Assembly (NCBI GenBank): GCA_016195805.1
Contig: JACPYT010000014.1
Span: forward strand, 1 to 64,000
Source: Hydrogenophilales bacterium
Lineage (GTDB): Bacteria > Pseudomonadota > Gammaproteobacteria > Burkholderiales > Thiobacillaceae
Length of the DNA: 64,000 nucleotides
Reading direction: 5' to 3'
The notes beneath the pieces are model-generated. The model made no database searches. It saw only the letters and a program-made list of their open reading frames with translations, and was not told the origin of the DNA. Below are positions 57,558-64,000 of this stretch, piece after piece (the stretch's first letter is position 1; every line of letters begins with the position of its first letter). The translations under genes were made by a program, and so were the position numbers.

Positions 57558-57877
57558 ATCTGCTCGCTAAGGTAAAGTGTCCATCCTAAATGACGCCTTA
57601 TGAACCGTCATTCGTGCTGGCGTTTCAGAAAATGTGATGCAAAACATTTTGTTATTCATTTTTAGAGCGTCCCACTATGAGTGCGAATGCGTCATTGACC
57701 CAGTCGCCCCGCCTGCTGGATCAGGTACGCGGAAAAATCGCCCGAAGCATTACAGCATCCGCACTGCGCACAGCGGGGTCTTGCATTAACGCATCCCCCT
57801 CCCGCACTTCCATAATCCCCCCGCTATTCTGCTTCCCGTCAAATGCCCACGAAAACGGCTCCGCTCTTGGGTATAAC
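57558..57877. other. Scar between the two pigment-cluster arms
   Basis: About 320 bp. It contains the integrase remnant listed separately. The remainder (57558-57676 and 57766-57877) is non-coding as far as can be seen. Confidence 0.5.
57677..57765 (+). pseudogene. Decayed 5' end of an integron-type tyrosine recombinase
   Basis: ATG at 57677 starts MSANASLTQSPRLLDQVRGK, then I; shifting one base gives KHYSIRT. Together these match the start of integron integrases (RLLDQVR..IRxKHYSIRTE). One base is missing after AAAATC and the homology ends after RT at about 57765. It is a truncated relic. Confidence 0.75.
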
Positions 57878-59077
57878 TTAAGCGGAACGCCGGACCAGAT
57901 CCTGCAGACGCGCCAGTTTCGGCGCGACCATCGGCACCGTCAGCATGGTGCTCGCCACTGCCATCAGCAGCAGGGCGGTGAAGGTCTCGCTGCTGATGAT
58001 CGCCTTGTCGAGCAGGATGTTGACGAAGATGATCATGATCAGCGCCTTGGTCTGCAGCAGCCAGCCGATGATGGCCGCCTCGCCCGGCGCCCAGCGCAGG
58101 ATGCGGCCGGCGATCCGGATGCCGATCAGCTTGCCGGCGACGGAAGCGACCAGCAGCAGCGCCGCTGCAAGGAACACCGCCTCGCCGCCGACGTTCCAGG
58201 TAGTGCGCAGCCCGGTGGACAGGAAGAACACCGGCATGACGACCAGCAGGACATGGTGGCGCAGCAGGTCCATCTGCTTCTGGTCGAACCAGTCGGCCTC
58301 CATGATCGCGCCGGCGAGGAAGGCGCCGACCATGAAGTGCAGGCCGGACCAGTCGGCGCCGAAGGCGCAGGCCGCCAGCCAGATCAGCGCGACGTACCAG
58401 CGGTCGCGCTCGGCGATGCGCGCCATCAGCCGGCGGAAGAAATAGCCGGCCACGGCGAAGACGACGAGGAAGGCGAGCTGCCGGCCGACCCGTTCCCAGT
58501 CCATCAGGATCAGGGCCAGCACGCCCCAGATCGCGACGTCGTCGAGGCTGGCGTAGCGCAGGATGCGCTGGCCGATCGGCTGGCGCAGGATGTCGAGCTT
58601 TTCCATGAGAAGAATCAGGATGGGCAGCGCCGTCACCGCGCAGGCCATGCCGACGCCGAGCACGAATTGCCAGGTCATCGCTTTCTGTCCCATCCAGCCC
58701 GCGAAGCCGAGCAGCACGACCGCCGCCGCGCAGCCGAAGACGAGCGGCGTGCCGAGCGCGAGGCCGGCGGTGATGCCGGACTCGCGCCGGTGCATCCAGA
58801 CTTTTTTCAGATCGAGCTCGATGCCGGCGATCATTACGAACAGCATCACCGCCCACCAGGCGATGCCGTTCAGCGCCTGCACCACCGCGGGGTTGAAGAC
58901 GAGGGCGTAATAGTCGGGATAGGCGCGTCCGAGGACGCCCGGGCCCAGCAGAATGCCGGCGATGATCTGCACGACGACCAGCGGCGCGTAGTAGTCCATC
59001 CTGCCAAGGCGCCAGAGCAGCCACGGCACCGTGAAGATGATCGTCATCGCGATCAGGAAGGTCTCGGGAGTGCTCAT
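57878..59077 (-). CDS. Cation:proton antiporter (CPA2/Kef-like)
   Basis: 399 residues, about 11-12 membrane segments. AIWGVLALILMDWERV and SLDDVAIWG, plus AGAFLAGAIM, fit the Na+/H+ exchanger fold. No C-terminal NAD-binding domain. Start ATG at 59077 overlaps the methyltransferase stop (ATGA), so it belongs to the pigment operon, role unclear. Confidence 0.9.
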   Translation of the reverse strand: MSTPETFLIAMTIIFTVPWLLWRLGRMDYYAPLVVVQIIAGILLGPGVLGRAYPDYYALVFNPAVVQALNGIAWWAVMLFVMIAGIELDLKKVWMHRRESGITAGLALGTPLVFGCAAAVVLLGFAGWMGQKAMTWQFVLGVGMACAVTALPILILLMEKLDILRQPIGQRILRYASLDDVAIWGVLALILMDWERVGRQLAFLVVFAVAGYFFRRLMARIAERDRWYVALIWLAACAFGADWSGLHFMVGAFLAGAIMEADWFDQKQMDLLRHHVLLVVMPVFFLSTGLRTTWNVGGEAVFLAAALLLVASVAGKLIGIRIAGRILRWAPGEAAIIGWLLQTKALIMIIFVNILLDKAIISSETFTALLLMAVASTMLTVPMVAPKLARLQDLVRRSA

Positions 59078-59844
59078 GCCTTGCAGCCGGTGTATTCGCG
59101 AAAGATCCCCAGGGTGACCGAGCAGTTCACGTCGGCAAAGCCGGCCCGGCGCATCGCGTCGAGAATGCGCTCCGGTTCGATCGCGGCCTCGATGGTGTCG
59201 CCGTAGTATTCCCACAACCGCTTGACCTCGGTTTGGCTACGCGTCAGCCGGGCGAGCAGCGGAACGACGATGCGAATGTGAGCGCGCAGGAGTGCCCGCG
59301 CCAGGCGGCTCGCCGGCCGGCTAATTTCCATGATGCAGACGCGACCGCCCGGGCGCAGCACGCGCAGGTATTCGGAAAAGCCCCGGTCCAGGTCGCCGAC
59401 GTGGCGCAAGGCGTAACCCATCGAGACGAAGTCGACGTGGTCATCTGGCAGCGGAATGGATTCCGCATAGGCTTCGATGGTTTCGACGGCCACCTTCTTG
59501 CGCAGTTCGGCGAGCATGCCGGGCGAGGGATCGAGGGCAAGGACACGCCCGGCCGGGCCCACCAGCGCGTGTCCGGCGACGGTCACCAGTCCGGTGCCGG
59601 CGGCGACGTCCAGCAGCGTCATGCCCGCCTGCAGGCCGTTGCGGCGCAGGACTTCGCGCCGGTACCAAGCGCCGCTGCCCAGCGCGGTGAGCCCCTCTGC
59701 GCGGTCGTAGCCGGGCGCCGCCTGGTCGAACAGGTCGCGGGTGACGGCGCGCCGCTCGTCCTCATTCGAAAAATAGGCCGTCAGGCGCGCGTCGGCCTTC
59801 AGGGCCGCTTGGCGGGGGATGTTTTCGTTCATGGGTGGGGTCAT
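59074..59844 (-). CDS. UbiE-like SAM-dependent methyltransferase
   Basis: 256 residues. LLDVAAGTGLVTVAG is motif I; ALDPSPGML motif II; LRPGGRVCIMEIS motif III. Probably methylates the polyene phenol or chain. ATG 59844 overlaps the glycosyltransferase stop; ATG 59832 is the alternative. Confidence 0.9.
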   Translation of the reverse strand: MTPPMNENIPRQAALKADARLTAYFSNEDERRAVTRDLFDQAAPGYDRAEGLTALGSGAWYRREVLRRNGLQAGMTLLDVAAGTGLVTVAGHALVGPAGRVLALDPSPGMLAELRKKVAVETIEAYAESIPLPDDHVDFVSMGYALRHVGDLDRGFSEYLRVLRPGGRVCIMEISRPASRLARALLRAHIRIVVPLLARLTRSQTEVKRLWEYYGDTIEAAIEPERILDAMRRAGFADVNCSVTLGIFREYTGCKA

Positions 59845-60608
59845 GGAGTGGGTTTCAGAAGCCGCCGTCCGAGCAGCAGCGGCAGGCGCAGCACGAAGCC
59901 GATGAACAGCCGCGCATGCATCCAGGTCAGCAGCGCGTTGTCGCGCAGGTACTTGAAGTGCGAGACGCCACCCTCTTCGGCCGACAGGTAACGCACCGGC
60001 GCATCGAGGTTGCGCGGCCGCACGCCGGCCCAGCACAGACGCACGACCGCCTCCGGGTCGAAATCGAAGCGGCGCATGAAGCGGTTGTGCCGCATGATGC
60101 GCATCAGCGGCGCAATCGGATAGACGCGGAAGCCGTACAGGGAATCGCCGATGCCCATCCACAGCGTCTCCAGGTTGGCCCAGCCGTTCGACACCTTGCG
60201 GCCCTTGACGCGCAAGGCCGGCGCCTCCGGCCCGAACACCGGCTTGCCGAGCACCATCGCCCCCGGTTCGGCCTGCGACGCCGCCATGAAGGCGGGGATC
60301 AGCCCGGCCGGATGCTGGCCGTCGGAATCCATGGTCAACACATGCGTGTAGCCGGCGGCGGCGGCCTCGCTGATGCCTGCCAGCACCGCCGCACCCTTGC
60401 CGCGGTTCTGCGGCAACACGATGACGCGCAGGCCGACGTCGGCCGCCGCGAGCGCCTGCAGTGGCTCTGCGGTGCCGTCGGTGCTGCCGTCGACGACGAC
60501 CCACACCGGCGTCCACTGCGCGCGCGCCGCCCTAACCGTTTCCAGCACCCGGGGACCGGGGTTGTAGCTGGGGATCAGGACGAGATGGGTCGGCGAGGCG
60601 TGCGGCAT
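59841..60608 (-). CDS. Family 2 glycosyltransferase
   Basis: 255 residues, GT2 fold. VLIPSYNPGPRV, VVVDGSTDGT (metal/UDP site) and TMDSDGQHP carry the conserved Asp residues. A head-group glycosyltransferase in the pigment operon. Confidence 0.9.
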   Translation of the reverse strand: MPHASPTHLVLIPSYNPGPRVLETVRAARAQWTPVWVVVDGSTDGTAEPLQALAAADVGLRVIVLPQNRGKGAAVLAGISEAAAAGYTHVLTMDSDGQHPAGLIPAFMAASQAEPGAMVLGKPVFGPEAPALRVKGRKVSNGWANLETLWMGIGDSLYGFRVYPIAPLMRIMRHNRFMRRFDFDPEAVVRLCWAGVRPRNLDAPVRYLSAEEGGVSHFKYLRDNALLTWMHARLFIGFVLRLPLLLGRRLLKPTP

Positions 60609-60612
60609 GGTC

Positions 60613-61380
60613 TCAGGAAACTGCGGCGGATGGGCCCAGTTCGGTGCGGAAATAGGCCTCCAGCTCGGCGGTGAAGGCGGGGATGTCGGCCGGCGGCGGA
60701 AAACGCCGGCCGAGGCGGATGCGGAAAGCGAGCGGCAGCTCCGGGCGGCGGAACAGCGGCCAGGCCTTGCCCAGGTAGGGCGTGGAAAACTCGATCAGCA
60801 GCGTCTGCACCGGCACGCCGGAACGGCTGGCGATCAGGCCGACCGCCGACTGGCAGGCATCGACCGGAAAATGCGTCGTCCGCGTGCCTTCCGGAAAGAT
60901 CACCAGCTGCGCGCCGTGCCGCAATTCCTCGCGCGCATTCAGGATCATCTCCAGCGGCGCGTTGTTGCGGATGTAGCGGGCCAGGCGGGCCGCCGCGCCG
61001 AACAGGATGTTGTCCAGCAGGCTCGCCTTCATCACGCAAACGGCATTCGGCAGGCGCGAGACGATCATCACCGCGTCGAGCAGCGAGGGATGGTTGGCCG
61101 CGACGATCAGCGGACCCTGGCCGCGCAGGCGGTCGAGTTCGGAAAGATCGAAACGGGCGGCACACAGCAGCGTCAGCAGGCCGAGATAGCCGCGGAAGCC
61201 CGCCGCGATGACGGCCCGCCCCAGCGGCTGGCCGATGCGGCGCGGCAGCAGCGGGTGGAGCAGCATCGCGAAGGGCAGCCAGAGGAGGCAGATCGCCGCC
61301 AGCGCGCCCAGGCCAATGAGCATGGCGAGCGTTTCGTAGGCAACCCACAGCGGGTTGCGCGCAAGCCGGCGTTCACGCAT
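60613..61380 (-). CDS. 1-acyl-glycerol-3-phosphate-type acyltransferase
   Basis: 255 residues, PlsC-like. Motif I NHPSLLDAVM, motif III FPEGTRTTHFPVD. Membrane anchor in the N-terminal 60 residues. ATG 61380 is used; a GTG at 61392 would add four residues. Confidence 0.9.
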   Translation of the reverse strand: MRERRLARNPLWVAYETLAMLIGLGALAAICLLWLPFAMLLHPLLPRRIGQPLGRAVIAAGFRGYLGLLTLLCAARFDLSELDRLRGQGPLIVAANHPSLLDAVMIVSRLPNAVCVMKASLLDNILFGAAARLARYIRNNAPLEMILNAREELRHGAQLVIFPEGTRTTHFPVDACQSAVGLIASRSGVPVQTLLIEFSTPYLGKAWPLFRRPELPLAFRIRLGRRFPPPADIPAFTAELEAYFRTELGPSAAVS

Positions 61381-61446
61381 CGCCGCGTGCACGGGTCGAC
61401 GACTCGCCGACTATCCACGACACGGCGACGCCGCCTGCCGTGGCCA

Positions 61447-62445
61447 TCAGTCCTGCCCCAGCATGTGTGTAGCCATCGCTTCGATTTCGAGCAGCAGGTC
61501 GGCGCGGCAGATGTCGGCCTGCACGTAGAGCACGTCCGCCCCGCCGACCCGCGACGCGAGCGCATCGCGGATCACGGGAAAATCGGCCGCATGACGCACA
61601 TAGACGCGGTAAACCAGTTCGTCGAGCGTGAACGGCCGCGAACGTGCCGCGCGATTGGCTTCGGAAACGACTGCGGCGATGTTGTCCAGCGCCTCGCGGC
61701 ATTGCCCGGCGACGTCGTCGGGATGCGTCGTGCGGTAGCCGACGATGCTGGCGGTGCCGGAAATGAACAGGATTTCCTGCCCGGGCGGGTGAACCAGCGC
61801 TGCGCGCGAGAAGATCGGCGCCCGCGGTCCGTATTCGGCCGGATAGTTGCAGGCGCTGACCTGACGGGGGTTCTCGAGCGGCACGGCCGGCGTCGCGCCG
61901 GCCAGGAAGGCGATCGACAGCGGCCCACCGGCCAGGCCAAGGGCGCAGGCCGCCGGCATGTTGCCGGTAGCGCTGCGGTGATGGGCGATGAAGGCGTCCT
62001 GGCGGCCGATATTGAACTGGCGGTAGCGTTCCAGCTCATGCGTCTCGGCATTGATGTCGGCCATGTAGTTCCAGATTCGCCACAGGTGCGGCAGCTGCTG
62101 CGCGTCGAGCAGGCGGAAGATGCGGTGGTAGGCGTCCTCGCTCGCGGCCTGCAGCGGCGGGCGGTCGGCCATCGCGGCAAACTGGGCTTCGTCCAGATCG
62201 ATGACGCCGAACAGGATGTCGCCGGCCCGTCGCCAGGTGATGCCCTCACTCGCGCCGTGCAGGAGCGGCCCGGCCAGCCGCCAGGTTTCCTGAACGGCGG
62301 CCCGCTCCGCCCCGAGTAGGGGCGCACAGATCGCCTGGATCGGCCACCCGGACGCGGATGCCGCCTGACCCAACAGGGCGCCGCCGAGGTCGCTTCCGGT
62401 CAGTCGTGAAGTTGAGGGCGACGAAGAATGAAATTGCAGCGTCAC
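61447..62445 (-). CDS. Chorismatase (XanB2/FkbO/Hyg5 family)
   Basis: 332 residues. RidA-like duplicated fold; GQEILFISGTASIVGYRTTHPDD (abridged FISGTASIVGYRT) and RVYVRHAADFPVIRDAL are family blocks. Converts chorismate to 3- or 4-hydroxybenzoate, the likely aromatic starter. GTG start overlaps the halogenase stop. Confidence 0.9.
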   Translation of the reverse strand: MTLQFHSSSPSTSRLTGSDLGGALLGQAASASGWPIQAICAPLLGAERAAVQETWRLAGPLLHGASEGITWRRAGDILFGVIDLDEAQFAAMADRPPLQAASEDAYHRIFRLLDAQQLPHLWRIWNYMADINAETHELERYRQFNIGRQDAFIAHHRSATGNMPAACALGLAGGPLSIAFLAGATPAVPLENPRQVSACNYPAEYGPRAPIFSRAALVHPPGQEILFISGTASIVGYRTTHPDDVAGQCREALDNIAAVVSEANRAARSRPFTLDELVYRVYVRHAADFPVIRDALASRVGGADVLYVQADICRADLLLEIEAMATHMLGQD

Positions 62446-63779
62446 TATGCGTTGTACAGGGCCGGATCATCGACCTTGCGGATATCGAGGCGCCGTTGTT
62501 TCCAGGCCATGAAGGCGCGTCTGGGCTGGAACACGTTGGCGAAGTAGTAGAGTGCCTTGAAGACCCAGATCGAGCGCCAGATCGGCGTCCTGCCGAAGAT
62601 GTCGCCGGCCAGCACCGACAGCAGCGCCTCCTTCACCCGGAAGACGTTCTTCGGGCCCATGAAGAAGTCGCGCATGATCGGGTTGGTGATCCGGTAGATG
62701 AACCAGGAGAACTGCTTGGGGCCGCGCCGCATCAGGGCATCGAAACGCTTCAGCGCGGCCGGCGCGGCGGCCGGATTCGTCAGGCAGGCGTCGACGGCCT
62801 CGGCACCGATCACGCCGCTGTTCATCGCCAGCCACACGCCGGACGAGAACACCGGGTCGATGAAGGCGTAGGCATCGCCGAGCAGCAGGTAGTTGGCCCC
62901 ATGGGTACGTTCGGCGACATACGAGAAGTTGCCGGTCGCCTCGACCTCGGTCATCGGGTTTGCATCCTGCAGGCGCAGCGCCAGTTCAGGGCAGGTCGCG
63001 ATGTTGTCCAGCAGGAACTTCTGCAGGCTGCGCGTCCCCTTGGTTTTCATGTGGTAGGGCCAGGTCACCATACCGACGCTGGTGGTGTCGTTCATCATCG
63101 GAATGAACCAGAACCAGCCGTGATCGAACCAGAAAATCGTGATGTTGCCTTCGTCCTGGCCTGCGTGGCGCCGGGCATGGGCGAAGTGGCCGTAGACCGC
63201 CGAACTGTTGTGCCTGGGGTTGCGGTGCTTGATCTGGAAACGATGCGCCAGGAAGGTGTCGCGGCCGGAGGCGTCGACGACGAAGCGCGCCTGCCACTCG
63301 GTCTCGTGGCCGTCGTCGGAACGGGCGCGGATCGTCGCCGTATGGTCCGGCAAGAAATCGACTGCGTTCACCTTGCAGCCCTGATGCACCTCGACGCCCT
63401 TCCTTGCCGCGTTGCTGATCAGGATATCGTCGAATTCGGCGCGCTTGACCTGGTAGGCGTAGGGCATCGACTTGTCCCACGCCTCGGCAAAATGGAAGAC
63501 CTGCGTCCTGCCATGGTAGGGCGAGACGAATTCGGCTGCCCACTTCTGCATGCCGATCGCCTTCACTTCGTCGGCCACGCCGAGCCGCTCGAACAGGGGC
63601 AGATTGGCCGGCAACAGCGACTCGCCGATGTGGAAGCGCGGATGGCGCGCCTTTTCCAGCAGCACCACCCGATAACCCTTTTCCGCCAGCAGCGGCGCCA
63701 CCGTCGACCCGGCGGGCCCTCCGCCGATCACCAGTACATCGCACTGGCGACGTTCCACGCTTTGATCTTGCTGTTCCAT
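62445..63779 (-). CDS. FAD-dependent halogenase-like oxidoreductase
   Basis: 444 residues. VLVIGGGPAGSTVAPLLAEKG at the N-terminus binds FAD; GESLLPANLPLFERLG, and LLLGDAYAFIDPVFSSGV, are tryptophan-halogenase-like. It is the flavoprotein expected in a xanthomonadin-type cluster (aryl bromination or hydroxylation). Start ATG at 63779. A TATAAT lies at 63862-63867 (minus), without a clear -35. Confidence 0.92.
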   Translation of the reverse strand: MEQQDQSVERRQCDVLVIGGGPAGSTVAPLLAEKGYRVVLLEKARHPRFHIGESLLPANLPLFERLGVADEVKAIGMQKWAAEFVSPYHGRTQVFHFAEAWDKSMPYAYQVKRAEFDDILISNAARKGVEVHQGCKVNAVDFLPDHTATIRARSDDGHETEWQARFVVDASGRDTFLAHRFQIKHRNPRHNSSAVYGHFAHARRHAGQDEGNITIFWFDHGWFWFIPMMNDTTSVGMVTWPYHMKTKGTRSLQKFLLDNIATCPELALRLQDANPMTEVEATGNFSYVAERTHGANYLLLGDAYAFIDPVFSSGVWLAMNSGVIGAEAVDACLTNPAAAPAALKRFDALMRRGPKQFSWFIYRITNPIMRDFFMGPKNVFRVKEALLSVLAGDIFGRTPIWRSIWVFKALYYFANVFQPRRAFMAWKQRRLDIRKVDDPALYNA

Positions 63780-63950
63780 TGGCTCAACTTTCACAGTCTT
63801 TCCTGCCACGGCAGGCGGGATGCCTTTCACCGTGTGCAGATCGCCCTTTGCAGGCAGCGAAATTATACCGCCGGGCCACAGCTGGCTGCGGCAATGGTTA
63901 CCGGCAGGAGGGGATCGCAAGCGGAATTCAGGCCGTTCGGGCTAAGCGCC

Positions 63951-64000
63951 TCATGCCGGCCAGCGGAATCCCTGCTGGATCAGTTGGACCAACACCTCGG
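63951..64000 (-). CDS. Possible 3' end of a further gene, truncated at the window edge
   Basis: The last 50 bases read EVLVQLIQQGFRWPA then a stop at 63951 on the minus strand. This is compatible with the end of a protein but too short to identify. Spacing (170 bp) to the halogenase gene fits a same-strand neighbour. Confidence 0.35.
   Translation of the reverse strand, partial: EVLVQLIQQGFRWPA

Overview
The window is high-GC chromosomal DNA. Gene content, GC bias and gene order fit a nitrogen-fixing betaproteobacterium, most likely Rhodocyclales/Azonexaceae (inference, no 16S gene present). Supporting points are an oxygen-sensitive-type NifA, a draTG switch, the NifZ/LRV/NifT accessory set, an RpfCGF (DSF) module and a xanthomonadin-like aryl polyene cluster.

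Region 1 (1-6467), nif left arm. nifH runs off the left edge on the minus strand, preceded by an Rrf2-family regulator. Divergent from it is an operon: receiver-like protein, draT, draG, an ArsC-like/nitroreductase fusion and a rhodanese-ankyrin protein. The 236-bp divergent region holds a sigma-54 element facing each way and two TGT-N10-ACA NifA sites between them. nifH has its own sigma-54 element and NifA site.

Region 2 (6468-15375), insert and stress module. It contains an AT-richer orphan gene, then prkA-yeaH-spoVR behind a sigma-54 promoter with an NtrC-like site, then a PAS-containing chemoreceptor read convergently.

Region 3 (15627-26323), nif right arm, all on the minus strand: nifA, then nifB, ferredoxin, IscA-like, TPR, LRV, two nifZ, DUF3024, nifS, nifT, a small protein, a DegT-like protein without its PLP lysine, a 2Fe-2S ferredoxin, a small orphan and a SIR2-like protein. 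nifB has a sigma-54 element and two NifA sites, one inside a perfect 28-bp palindrome. nifA has a sigma-54 element; the nifA-tusE intergenic space also carries a perfect IscR type-1-like operator over a tusE promoter.

Region 4 (26495-37939), housekeeping: tusE, a DMT/DUF486 protein, purEK, ankyrin and lipoprotein genes, two DUF3108 proteins, purN-purM, an AI-2E-type transporter whose frame runs without a stop into purC, then a nested palindromic element.

Region 5 (37998-44702), signalling and envelope: rpfG-rpfC convergent with rpfF (DSF quorum sensing), a frameshifted TauE/SafE gene, an EVE protein and a PAP2 phosphatase.

Region 6 (44808-64000), aryl polyene pigment cluster. The plus-strand arm encodes ACPs, ketosynthases, AMP ligase, dehydratases, acyltransferase, LolA-like and MMPL proteins, deacetylase and ketoreductase. 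The minus-strand arm encodes an antiporter, methyltransferase, glycosyltransferase, acyltransferase, chorismatase and FAD halogenase-like enzyme. Between the arms sit an AT-rich orphan gene and a decayed integron-integrase start. No tRNA, rRNA, CRISPR array or intact insertion sequence was seen.
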